Counted from the first letter of the stretch, positions 1-5,574 are shown. The stretch: 6,568 bases of DNA from Chloroflexota bacterium (GCA_020353135.1 CP070688.1:822263-828830); one strand, 5' to 3'. Program-made: numbers and translations. Notes: generated from the sequence alone by a model not told the origin.

Positions 1-746
1 ATGGCCTTTAGCAACAGAGGTAGGCGTTCGTGGGCCGCTTGCCGGCCTAGCTGGACCAACTCTTCGTAGCGCGAGAAGCGGATGTACGTCCGGCCGGCGG
101 TCCTTGGCGCTATCAGGAAGTCGGCCCGACCGACGCCCCCACCGGTGTTGCGCACCAACGTTTCAAACGCCGTCAGTCCCTTGCCCAACGGACCTCTATC
201 ACGCCTGTAGTGAGGTTCAAATACGTCGACGCCGATGACAAAATCGGCTTCCAACGCCCGGGCTGCATCCACCGGCAGGTTGTCGACGATCCCACCGTCT
301 ACCAATAGTCGGCCGCCAAATTCGACCGGTGTCACAAGACCCGGGATGGAGCAACTGGCCCGGACGGCGGTCGCCACTCTGCCCTGACGAATGATGAGCC
401 GCTCGCCGTTGACGGCGTTCATAGCGACGACGGCGAAAGGCAGATTTAACTCCTGAAACTCGAGGTCCCCTATGAGCATGACCATCAGACGTTCGAGTTT
501 CTCAAATGTGAGCAGTCCCTGATCTGAGCGAGCGACTTCGGCGATTCGCCGCCAGGAGATGTAAGGCGCAAACGATCGAATACGCTCTATGGGCATGCCT
601 GCACAATAGAGCGCGCCCAGGATTGATCCGGCGCTGCAGCCGGCGACACAATCAATCGGAATGCCCGACTTGATCAGCGCCTCCAGGACGCCCACGTGAG
701 CCAGTCCTCGTGCAGCTCCGCCACTTAAAGCAAGTCCGATGCGCAT
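1..746 (-). CDS. Patatin-like phospholipase (RssA-type), C-terminus beyond window edge
   Basis: This is a probable serine acyl hydrolase of the bacterial patatin-like family, which cleaves acyl esters of lipids with a Ser-Asp dyad. I translated it by hand: 248 complete codons are visible and the frame runs off the left edge without a stop. The N-terminus MRIGLALSGGAARG carries the glycine-rich oxyanion-hole loop (residues 9-14). The nucleophile elbow is GCSAG with Ser38, and the catalytic Asp is Asp150 in DGG (150-152). The spacing is normal for small RssA/YlbK-like proteins of about 250-320 residues, so little is probably missing. No signal peptide or membrane segment is visible, so it is likely cytosolic. 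The ATG is supported by AGGGGA five bases upstream. The gap to the alcohol dehydrogenase is only 9 bp, which suggests the last visible gene of one operon. The family call is firm; the substrate is unknown. Confidence 0.9.
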   Translation of the reverse strand, partial: MRIGLALSGGAARGLAHVGVLEALIKSGIPIDCVAGCSAGSILGALYCAGMPIERIRSFAPYISWRRIAEVARSDQGLLTFEKLERLMVMLIGDLEFQELNLPFAVVAMNAVNGERLIIRQGRVATAVRASCSIPGLVTPVEFGGRLLVDGGIVDNLPVDAARALEADFVIGVDVFEPHYRRDRGPLGKGLTAFETLVRNTGGGVGRADFLIAPRTAGRTYIRFSRYEELVQLGRQAAHERLPLLLKA

Positions 747-751
747 CGACG

Positions 752-757
752 TCCCCT
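752..757 (-). promoter_or_regulatory. Ribosome binding site of the patatin gene, overlapping the upstream stop codon
   Basis: On the minus strand AGGGGA lies 5 nt before the ATG at 746. Its first two bases are the last two of the TAG stop (756-758) of the alcohol dehydrogenase. Ribosomes ending the first gene therefore sit on the start site of the next, which favours translational coupling. Confidence 0.7.
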
Positions 758-1931
758 AGAAATCGACATGATCGCCTGCGTAGGCGCAGCGATAAAGACG
801 CTCAATATCTGCTTCGTCCGGTACACGTATCGTGGTGAGCATCTGGTGGTCCATGGCCGCCCCAGCCACTAGATTTGGCAATTCCGCTTCAAATTCCTCG
901 ACGCTCGGCCCAAGGTCGCGAACCGTCGTGGGCATCGAGAGCGTTGTCACCAAATCCCGAAGCATGGCCAACAGACTCTGCAAGCCCATGGCCTCGCTTT
1001 CAGCCGGCAGTCCAAGGGAGCGGGCCAGTTCGCCGTAACGCGTGCCGCCGCCATTGGCCGTATAGACCATGCTGTAAGGCAACATCACGCCGATCGCCCG
1101 GCCATGGGGCAGAGAAAAGACCGCGCCAAGAGGGTGGGCCAAGGCATGGCCCAAGGCAATGGATGCGTTCGTGATCGCCAGGCCGGCAATGGTAGCCGCG
1201 TTATGCATGCGCTCTCGCGCTTCCTCGTCTGAGCCATCGCTCCAGGCCCGGGGCAGGTACTTCAATGCCAGGCGCAGCGCTTGCAGGCTCAAGCCATCTG
1301 CGAAGTCATTGTGCCAGGCGCCAGTAAACGCTTCAATCCCGTGACTGATCGCGTCCATGCCTGTGTCGGCCGTCAACCGCCGGGGCATCTCCCGGGTGAG
1401 GAGCGGATCGACAAGGACCAGCGTCGGCTGAAGTTCGCGAGCGTAAGCCACGACTTTTCGCTTATCAGCCAAGTCAGTCAGGACTGCACCCACTGTTACG
1501 TCGGCGCCCGATCCCGACGTCGTCGGTATGGCGATCAAGCCTGTGCGCGGCCGCTGGTAGGTGTCGAAGATACTGATTTCCTCCAACGGTACTTGTGGGT
1601 GTTCATTCATGAACCAGGCTACCTTGGCCACGTCGAGAACCGATCCGCCGCCCAGGGCGATCACGTAGTCGGGTTGGACCCGGCCGATGATCTGGCGGGC
1701 TCGCTCCATCGTCTGGATGGATGGCTCCGACTCCACGTCGCAAAAGAGCTCACTTTCGACTTCGGCCGGCGTCAAATGCTCGAGTAACAAATCTACAAGT
1801 CCGGCCTCAACCAAGGTGCGATCGGTGATAATCGCAACCCGTCGAGCTTGAAGATCAGCCAGCCGAGAAAGAGCCTCGTCGCCAAATACGATCTCTGGAC
1901 TACTAAACTGCCACATGTCAGGCAACGCCAC
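756..1931 (-). CDS. Iron-containing (group III) alcohol dehydrogenase
   Basis: This 391-residue protein is a metal-dependent NAD(P)-linked alcohol dehydrogenase of the Fe-ADH family, which interconverts alcohols and aldehydes or ketones; length is normal. The N-terminal dinucleotide-binding half shows ITD with Asp37, GGGS at 94-97, and a TTSGSGAD motif at 137-144 where many relatives have TTAGTGSE. The C-terminal metal domain has all expected ligands: Asp193 and His197 (GMDAISH), His262 (GHALAH) and His276 (LPHG), with His266 as the usual catalytic histidine. The spacing matches FucO-type enzymes, so it should be active. The start is GTG at 1931. An in-frame TGA 45 bp upstream leaves no other standard start except the internal ATG at residue 6, which also resembles a family N-terminus. 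There is no Shine-Dalgarno sequence at normal distance; GAGGAG lies 23 nt upstream with a hairpin between. It may process fatty or short-chain alcohols from the neighbouring lipid enzymes, but the substrate is not evident. Confidence 0.93.
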   Translation of the reverse strand: MALPDMWQFSSPEIVFGDEALSRLADLQARRVAIITDRTLVEAGLVDLLLEHLTPAEVESELFCDVESEPSIQTMERARQIIGRVQPDYVIALGGGSVLDVAKVAWFMNEHPQVPLEEISIFDTYQRPRTGLIAIPTTSGSGADVTVGAVLTDLADKRKVVAYARELQPTLVLVDPLLTREMPRRLTADTGMDAISHGIEAFTGAWHNDFADGLSLQALRLALKYLPRAWSDGSDEEARERMHNAATIAGLAITNASIALGHALAHPLGAVFSLPHGRAIGVMLPYSMVYTANGGGTRYGELARSLGLPAESEAMGLQSLLAMLRDLVTTLSMPTTVRDLGPSVEEFEAELPNLVAGAAMDHQMLTTIRVPDEADIERLYRCAYAGDHVDF

Positions 1932-1934
1932 AAA

Positions 1935-1954
1935 TAGCGTCTTGTTCGACGCTA
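1935..1954 (-). promoter_or_regulatory. Hairpin between an upstream Shine-Dalgarno sequence and the GTG start of the alcohol dehydrogenase
   Basis: On the minus strand TAGCGTC and GACGCTA form a perfect 7-bp stem with the loop GAACAA. The stem directly follows GAGGAG (1955-1960) and ends three bases before the GTG. Folding would bring the distant Shine-Dalgarno sequence close to the start. It is not a terminator, because only ATTTG follows. The structure is seen in the sequence; the role is inferred. Confidence 0.5.
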
Positions 1955-1993
1955 CTCCTCGATACCGCCCACTTCAAGGAATCGATCCTCCCC

Positions 1994-2404
1994 CTAGCCG
2001 GGCCATTCCGTATCGACCAACTGGCAACTGTTCACCAATTCCACGGCCGCCTTGGGCGCCTTCATGATCTTCATCATGTTGCCTTTGAGCTTAAGCTGGC
2101 GAGAAACCAGGCCCCTTATGGGATCAAGTTTGCCCTCGAGCACCTTACGCCACACAGGCAGCGGGGCAGTGATGGCAAACTCGGACTTCTGCGCGCCTGG
2201 TTCGGTTACCTCGTAGGCATCGCGACACTGACCGTGCCACAGGTCCATGTATAGGACAACTTCTTTACGCTCATCGGGAATTGCAGTGATGATAAAGACG
2301 ATATCGCCCTCCCAACTCGCGGCCGCCTTCGCGTAATCGGGGCTGCTATTGACCTTCTCCATCGCCGATTTAACCCATTCATCACTTGGGAAAAGTAATG
2401 CCAT
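1994..2404 (-). CDS. SCP2 sterol-binding domain protein (first in sequence, second transcribed)
   Basis: This 136-residue single-domain protein is of the sterol carrier protein 2 family, small soluble proteins with a hydrophobic tunnel that bind or move lipids, fatty acids or acyl-CoAs. The family signature is in the second half: LPVWRKVLEGKLDP (82-95), then LVSRQLKLKGNMMKIMK (99-115), matching the conserved pattern in which a short helix precedes a basic K-x-K-G strand and a final helix. The first half (35-65) gives the alternating beta strands expected before it. There is no signal peptide. The ATG has an excellent Shine-Dalgarno AAGGAGG (2409-2415) four bases upstream. It lies 62 bp after the other SCP2 gene and 62 bp before the alcohol dehydrogenase. 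With no catalytic partner fused to it, it probably acts as a lipid or acyl carrier for the operon's enzymes. The ligand is unknown. Confidence 0.83.
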   Translation of the reverse strand: MALLFPSDEWVKSAMEKVNSSPDYAKAAASWEGDIVFIITAIPDERKEVVLYMDLWHGQCRDAYEVTEPGAQKSEFAITAPLPVWRKVLEGKLDPIRGLVSRQLKLKGNMMKIMKAPKAAVELVNSCQLVDTEWPG

Positions 2405-2408
2405 TTCG

Positions 2409-2415
2409 CCTCCTT
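2409..2415 (-). promoter_or_regulatory. Strong ribosome binding site of the SCP2 gene at 2404
   Basis: AAGGAGG on the minus strand, four bases before the ATG, is the closest match to the Shine-Dalgarno consensus among the minus-strand genes. It suggests this lipid carrier is made at a higher level than its neighbours. It sits inside a small imperfect direct repeat (2405-2431). Confidence 0.75.
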
Positions 2416-2466
2416 GAGAATTCGCCTTGAGCCAGTTTCCGGCCCGTGCATCTTCGCCAGGTTCGG

Positions 2467-2871
2467 TCAGTCAAGCAGACCGTTTTCCTTCAGTACTTCT
2501 GGATAAAGCTTCTGGCACTGATGGAATAAGCCGGTCACCGCCAGTGTCTTCCGAGCCGGTCCACGGATTTTTAGCGAGCGAGAAGCCAGTGCCTTTGCTA
2601 ATTTCAGATCGCCGAGCAAAATATGATGCAACGTGTCGGCCGCCAGCTGAACATCTACTTCCGGCCGTATCCGATCGTCGCCAAAAGTGACGCTGGCCGG
2701 ATTTCGTCGCCCGTTGATTAGAATAGTAGCTTCTGGATCTGTACACTGAAAGCGCAAGATCAGTTTCGCCTTCTCGAGGTCCTCGGCCGCTTGCGGATAC
2801 GCCTGCTGAACCCGCTCAAAAAGCTGATCTAATGCGCTTATGAACTGCTCCCTGTCTTTGTAAAATGCCAT
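2467..2871 (-). CDS. SCP2 sterol-binding domain protein (second in sequence, first transcribed)
   Basis: A 134-residue SCP2-fold lipid-binding protein. The diagnostic part is residues 77-111: LAADTLHHILLGDLKLAKAL followed by SRSLKIRGPARKTL, the typical helix, basic K-I-R-G strand and final helix. An amphipathic N-terminal helix (8-38) and beta strands (36-72, with an FGDDRIRPEVDV stretch) come before it. It shares the fold and position but little sequence with the SCP2 protein downstream, so the pair looks like an old tandem duplication or two separate recruitments with different ligands. Its ATG comes one base after the acyltransferase stop (TGATATG) and has no clear Shine-Dalgarno sequence, so translation is probably coupled to the acyltransferase. 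It likely presents an acyl or lipid substrate to that enzyme or takes up its product; this is inference. Confidence 0.82.
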   Translation of the reverse strand: MAFYKDREQFISALDQLFERVQQAYPQAAEDLEKAKLILRFQCTDPEATILINGRRNPASVTFGDDRIRPEVDVQLAADTLHHILLGDLKLAKALASRSLKIRGPARKTLAVTGLFHQCQKLYPEVLKENGLLD

Positions 2872-2872
2872 A

Positions 2873-4111
2873 TCAGTAAATCACCGATCGTCGCTGACTC
2901 AGACGGAAACTGATCATCTCCTGTACGATATTGCGAACCTGGTCCGTCAATTGCGAAACCAGAACCATGTCCTCGGCCGCATCGAGGCCATACGCTTCCA
3001 TTGAAATCGGTTCGCCAAAATCGATATACCATTTCGTCGGCCAGGGTATGGCTCCGAGGGGTCCCAGCCAGGGGAATCTGGGTGAAATCGGGAAGTAGGG
3101 AAAGCCAGTCAATCTGGCCAGCGTGGGTGATTTGGCCAGCGAGATGTAAGTCTCTTCCGCGCCGACGACCGAGACCGGAATGATCGGCGACTGTGTATTC
3201 AACGCCATTTTCACGAAACCACCGCGACCAAAGCGGGCGAGCTTGTAACGGTCTTTGAACAGTTTACCCACCCCTTTGTACCCTTCAGGGAAGACGCCAA
3301 CCAACTCATCTTGTTCCAACAGGCGCGTGCCATTCTCAACCGAGGCCAGAGCCTGACCCATTTTGACCAAGGTAGCCGAAAGAAATGGCAACGTCGGGAA
3401 CCAATTGGCGTACAGGTTACGAACCAACCGCTGGGCCGGGTGTTCATTGAGAATCGCGGTCATGATCATCGCCCCATCCCAGGGCAGTTGGCCGGAATGA
3501 TTGCTGACCAATAAGGCGCGATCATAATCAGGTATGTGCTCGATACCGGTCGTTTCTACTCGCCAGTACACTTTGTACATGAAGTCCAGAAACGGCCGCA
3601 CTGCCTCTAGATACTCCCAGTCAAGGCCCCACTCATCTGTCTCATAGTCACCCTTGAAACGCCGGCGAACAATGTCGCTCTGATACTCCAGCGTGTAGTT
3701 GACCATGTACCACATGCCTTTCCAGGTTTCGGCGTCAAGCAGATCCTTGTTGATCGTACTGCGAAGTCGTTCGAGAATTCCCAGGCTCACTTCAGGCGCC
3801 ATGTTGTCGGCCCGCTCGTCCATCAAGTCGACCATCCGCTTGGGCGCAAATTCCGGCGGCTCATATTCTGGCGAGAGGTTCCTTACCCGTCTGATCAAAT
3901 CGTCCAGCTCGGACATCAGCTGTTGGCGAAGTTTTTCCTCGCTCAACTCCCCGTTCGGAAGCGGCTCTGGCGGCGGCCGGCCGTCTATAGCGCCGATGGT
4001 CACCGGCTGGTGAATATGGCAATATTCCGAGCCTGGCGCCGCCTGATTCTTGCACCGGCTGCCGGCTTTAGTATTGGCGATGCAGTGTGTGTCCATTTCG
4101 CTCGCACTCAT
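2873..4111 (-). CDS. PlsC-type lysophospholipid/glycerolipid acyltransferase with N-terminal Cys/His cluster
   Basis: A 412-residue acyltransferase of the LPLAT superfamily, transferring an acyl chain from acyl-CoA or acyl-ACP to a glycerolipid or other hydroxyl acceptor. Motif I is NHSGQLPWDGAM: His205 and Asp212 are six residues apart, as in MGAT-like and mycobacterial-type members, where classic PlsC has four. Motif III is VFPEG (273-277) and motif IV is PIIPVSVVGAE (309-319). Before the catalytic domain there is a helical, charged region (about 55-185). At the extreme N-terminus Cys10, Cys20, Cys31 and His34 sit in a compact cluster that resembles small DUF5763-like zinc-binding modules. 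No clear transmembrane helix is seen; membrane contact is probably peripheral. The ATG at 4111 has AGGAG seven bases upstream (4119-4123); the Met at residue 6 lacks as good a site. It lies 47 bp after the SDR gene and 1 bp before an SCP2 gene. The acceptor is not predictable. Confidence 0.87.
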   Translation of the reverse strand: MSASEMDTHCIANTKAGSRCKNQAAPGSEYCHIHQPVTIGAIDGRPPPEPLPNGELSEEKLRQQLMSELDDLIRRVRNLSPEYEPPEFAPKRMVDLMDERADNMAPEVSLGILERLRSTINKDLLDAETWKGMWYMVNYTLEYQSDIVRRRFKGDYETDEWGLDWEYLEAVRPFLDFMYKVYWRVETTGIEHIPDYDRALLVSNHSGQLPWDGAMIMTAILNEHPAQRLVRNLYANWFPTLPFLSATLVKMGQALASVENGTRLLEQDELVGVFPEGYKGVGKLFKDRYKLARFGRGGFVKMALNTQSPIIPVSVVGAEETYISLAKSPTLARLTGFPYFPISPRFPWLGPLGAIPWPTKWYIDFGEPISMEAYGLDAAEDMVLVSQLTDQVRNIVQEMISFRLSQRRSVIY

Positions 4112-4158
4112 ATCCCTACTCCTGGATGGGCCTGGCTATTACTCGGCCGTCGCGTCTC

Positions 4159-5229
4159 TTATGCTTCGTCGGCCGTTTCTTGCATGCTCGCTTGGCGTTC
4201 CCTGATCCGCTGCCGGCGATCGATGAGGTCACGAAGGCTTTGCTCGTCATATGCTTGACGCTCCTTTTCGTCGCTGCCTTCTTCGCGTTGGCGCTGCCCG
4301 GCAAACTCTCGCAGCGCCTCGGCGGCCGTATAGACAGGAGCGAAACCGAACTCTTTTCTCATTCGCGACAAGTCGGCGACCCAGGAATAACGCAGGTAAT
4401 TCCACTCGATCGGCACGTATCGTAGCGGCTGCAGGCTTGTACCTTGCAGCAAATTTAAGCCGCGATAGGCAACTGGATGATATACCGGAAGTGGAACTCG
4501 GCGGACCAGGCGAAAGATCCGAGACAACGGCATAACGTCATCGGCCGCAATATTGAAGATTCCCGAGGCGCGATTCAAGGTCGCGAAGGCCAACGCCTCG
4601 ACCACATCGTCCTCATGTACCAGCTGCAAAAGCGGGTCGAAACCCAGCAATTTCGGCGGCGATTGAAGCTTGAGGAACTGGGTCATTGGGGTATCGGCTC
4701 CCGGACCGATGATATTGGCGAAGCGAAGCACTGTCAGCGCCACATCGGGCCACTGGCCGCGAAAACCGTTGCAAAAAGCCTCGATTTCAAGCTGATCGTG
4801 CGTGTAGCCGTAGCGATGGCTGCCACGCAGCTCCGTCTCCTCGGTCAGGAATGCTGAGTTGTCAGGATGGGCGCCGTATACGGCCGTGCTGCTACGAACG
4901 ACGATCCGCCCCACCCCTGCCTCGGCGCAAGCGCCCAGCACCTTCATGGCCCCCATTACATTGTGTTCGAATGTCGCCTCGCTGCGCTCGGTAAGGCCAA
5001 GAAAATCGAGATGGCACAATGCTCCAACCTCTTCCCCGCGTAGCAGTTCCCCGAGCAGTGGGCTGCGAACATCGGCCTGGATGAAATCCAGTCCGGGGAT
5101 CTCGACCGCCGGCGCCCGCATGTCAAGGCCGATTACCTTAACCGCTGCTTCTTGCAGCAGGCGACTGGCCAACCGGCCACCCCAATAGCTACCAACTCCG
5201 GTAACCGCTACGACCGTTTCGTCGGCCAT
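4159..5229 (-). CDS. NAD-dependent epimerase/dehydratase-like extended SDR, catalytic Lys replaced
   Basis: A 356-residue Rossmann-fold protein of the extended short-chain dehydrogenase family. The N-terminus has the beta-strand VVAVTG and a modified nucleotide loop, TGVGSYWGG (10-18), in which the third glycine position is shifted. An acidic residue after strand two (Asp36) suggests NAD. Ser113-Ser114-Thr115 and AVYG (116-119) match the SDR Ser/Thr region, and Tyr142 aligns with the catalytic Tyr. In YTHDQLEIE the position normally Lys is Gln146, so the usual YxxxK is not intact. Residues 311-356 form a highly charged, probably helical tail. The frame stays open upstream to 5394, but the start at 5229 is chosen because AGAGGAG (5236-5242) precedes it by six bases and the Rossmann strand then begins at residue 5. 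It is the first gene of the minus-strand operon. Substrate unknown; it could be a redox or epimerase enzyme on lipid or sugar, or a non-catalytic NAD-binding protein. Confidence 0.85.
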   Translation of the reverse strand: MADETVVAVTGVGSYWGGRLASRLLQEAAVKVIGLDMRAPAVEIPGLDFIQADVRSPLLGELLRGEEVGALCHLDFLGLTERSEATFEHNVMGAMKVLGACAEAGVGRIVVRSSTAVYGAHPDNSAFLTEETELRGSHRYGYTHDQLEIEAFCNGFRGQWPDVALTVLRFANIIGPGADTPMTQFLKLQSPPKLLGFDPLLQLVHEDDVVEALAFATLNRASGIFNIAADDVMPLSRIFRLVRRVPLPVYHPVAYRGLNLLQGTSLQPLRYVPIEWNYLRYSWVADLSRMRKEFGFAPVYTAAEALREFAGQRQREEGSDEKERQAYDEQSLRDLIDRRQRIRERQASMQETADEA

Positions 5230-5235
5230 GTTTAA

Positions 5236-5242
5236 CTCCTCT
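5236..5242 (-). promoter_or_regulatory. Ribosome binding site fixing the SDR start at 5229
   Basis: AGAGGAG on the minus strand lies six bases before the ATG. It decides between this start and an in-frame ATG 165 bp upstream at 5394. The upstream ATG overlaps the phasin promoter and would add 55 residues that look unlike any part of an SDR. Confidence 0.75.
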
Positions 5243-5353
5243 TCAGCCACAACGCTTGACCCAGCGCCTTCCATATGCCCAGATCTTTTTGCCGATTCGC
5301 CGAAATCAATGACACGTACAAAAGCACGATCTTCTTTGACTTTCTTCGAGTCA

Positions 5354-5382
5354 ATTATACCGAGATGAAACCCAAAGTCTAA
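5354..5382 (-). promoter_or_regulatory. Possible promoter of the minus-strand lipid operon
   Basis: On the minus strand a perfect TATAAT lies at 5354-5359, about 125 bp before the SDR start codon. The -35 region is poor: TTAGAC at 17-bp spacing shares only two bases with TTGACA. It would depend on an activator or be weak. The assignment rests mainly on the -10 and on the need for a promoter somewhere in this gap. Confidence 0.3.
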
Positions 5383-5387
5383 GTTGC

Positions 5388-5416
5388 TTGACACTCATGA
5401 CGCAATGCGTTATAAT
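5388..5416 (+). promoter_or_regulatory. Consensus sigma70-type promoter of the phasin gene
   Basis: TTGACA at 5388-5393 and TATAAT at 5411-5416 are separated by exactly 17 bp, a full match to the housekeeping promoter consensus. Transcription should begin near 5423. A promoter this strong with operators overlapping it is what one expects of a gene that is highly expressed but tightly repressed, as phasins commonly are. Confidence 0.85.
5397..5413. promoter_or_regulatory. Operator palindrome 1 (spacer and -10 of the phasin promoter)
   Basis: ATGACGCAATGCGTTAT is an inverted repeat around A5405, with the core ACGCA-A-TGCGT perfectly symmetric and one mismatched pair outside it. It covers the promoter spacer and the first half of the -10 box, so a bound dimer would block RNA polymerase. 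Confidence 0.7.
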
Positions 5417-5422
5417 TTGCCC

Positions 5423-5439
5423 ATAACGCACTGCGTTAT
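5423..5439. promoter_or_regulatory. Operator palindrome 2 (at the predicted transcription start of the phasin gene)
   Basis: ATAACGCACTGCGTTAT is a perfect 8+1+8 palindrome centred on C5431. It differs from palindrome 1 only at the third base and at the centre. The centres are 26 bp apart, about two and a half helical turns. The form resembles TetR-family operators; the neighbouring PhaR-type regulator is the other candidate binder. Confidence 0.75.
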
Positions 5440-5460
5440 AAACTGAAACAGTGAATTATC

Positions 5461-5481
5461 AGGAGATAGATGGGCAAGTGA
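5461..5481 (+). other. Three-codon leader reading frame (Met-Gly-Lys) in the phasin leader
   Basis: AGGAG at 5461-5465 is followed four bases later by ATG GGC AAG TGA (5470-5481). A ribosome could start and stop here, about 95 nt before the phasin start and just before the leader hairpin. It may be chance, as the spacing is a little short, but it is the only start with a good Shine-Dalgarno sequence in the leader. Confidence 0.25.
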
Positions 5482-5492
5482 CAGGCCGTGAT

Positions 5493-5534
5493 AAGGAACC
5501 ACAAGCAGAGACTCCGCCTCTGAGTTCGTTCCTT
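5493..5534 (+). promoter_or_regulatory. Two-part hairpin in the phasin mRNA leader
   Basis: AAGGAAC (5493-5499) pairs with GTTCCTT (5528-5534), and inside this CAGAG (5506-5510) pairs with CTCTG (5518-5522) around a seven-base loop, ACTCCGC. No T-run follows, so it is not a terminator. The right arm contains TCCTT and the loop contains CTCC, both complementary to parts of the phasin Shine-Dalgarno sequence AAGGAGA, so a switch that hides or frees the ribosome site is possible. It could equally be a stabilising 5' stem. Confidence 0.45.
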
Positions 5535-5562
5535 CCTGCGCTACCTGCCCCAACACTTTGTT

Positions 5563-5569
5563 AAGGAGA
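5563..5569 (+). promoter_or_regulatory. Ribosome binding site of the phasin gene
   Basis: AAGGAGA is followed by five bases and the ATG at 5575. It is a strong site in line with high expression. Confidence 0.8.
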
Positions 5570-5574
5570 TCAAA

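Larger units (their letters stand above)
5230..5574. other. Divergent intergenic regulatory region
   Basis: These 345 bp separate the divergent SDR operon and the phasin gene and contain no convincing gene. The right part holds the consensus promoter, the two palindromic operators and a structured leader for the phasin. The left part (5230-5394) is the leader of the minus-strand operon and contains a possible TATAAT for it. All control signals for both blocks lie within about 100 bp of each other, so one regulator could act on both. Confidence 0.7.

Noticed and set aside
832..1787. Several plus-strand frames of 61-168 codons opposite the alcohol dehydrogenase
   Set aside because: They are antisense to a protein with intact cofactor and metal motifs, and none shows a family pattern.
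1935..1954. Hairpin read as a transcription terminator between SCP2 and alcohol dehydrogenase
   Set aside because: Only a short ATTTG follows on the minus strand and the coding start lies three bases away; a role in translation fits better.
4087..4425. Plus-strand frame with a membrane-like hydrophobic stretch
   Set aside because: It is antisense to the charged C-terminal tail of the SDR; backwards reading of Arg/Glu-rich codons produces apparent hydrophobic runs. It also crosses the SDR-acyltransferase junction.
5230..5394. N-terminal extension of the SDR to the ATG at 5394
   Set aside because: The 55 extra residues do not resemble an SDR, the ATG lies in the spacer of the phasin promoter, and the ATG at 5229 has an AGAGGAG six bases upstream with the Rossmann strand beginning at once.
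5423..5439. Palindrome read as a phage or integron attachment site
   Set aside because: No integrase, tRNA or direct-repeat partner is near, while two copies lie on a promoter as expected of operators.
5493..5534. Leader hairpin read as an attenuator terminator or known riboswitch
   Set aside because: There is no T-run after the stem and no conserved riboswitch core that I recognise.
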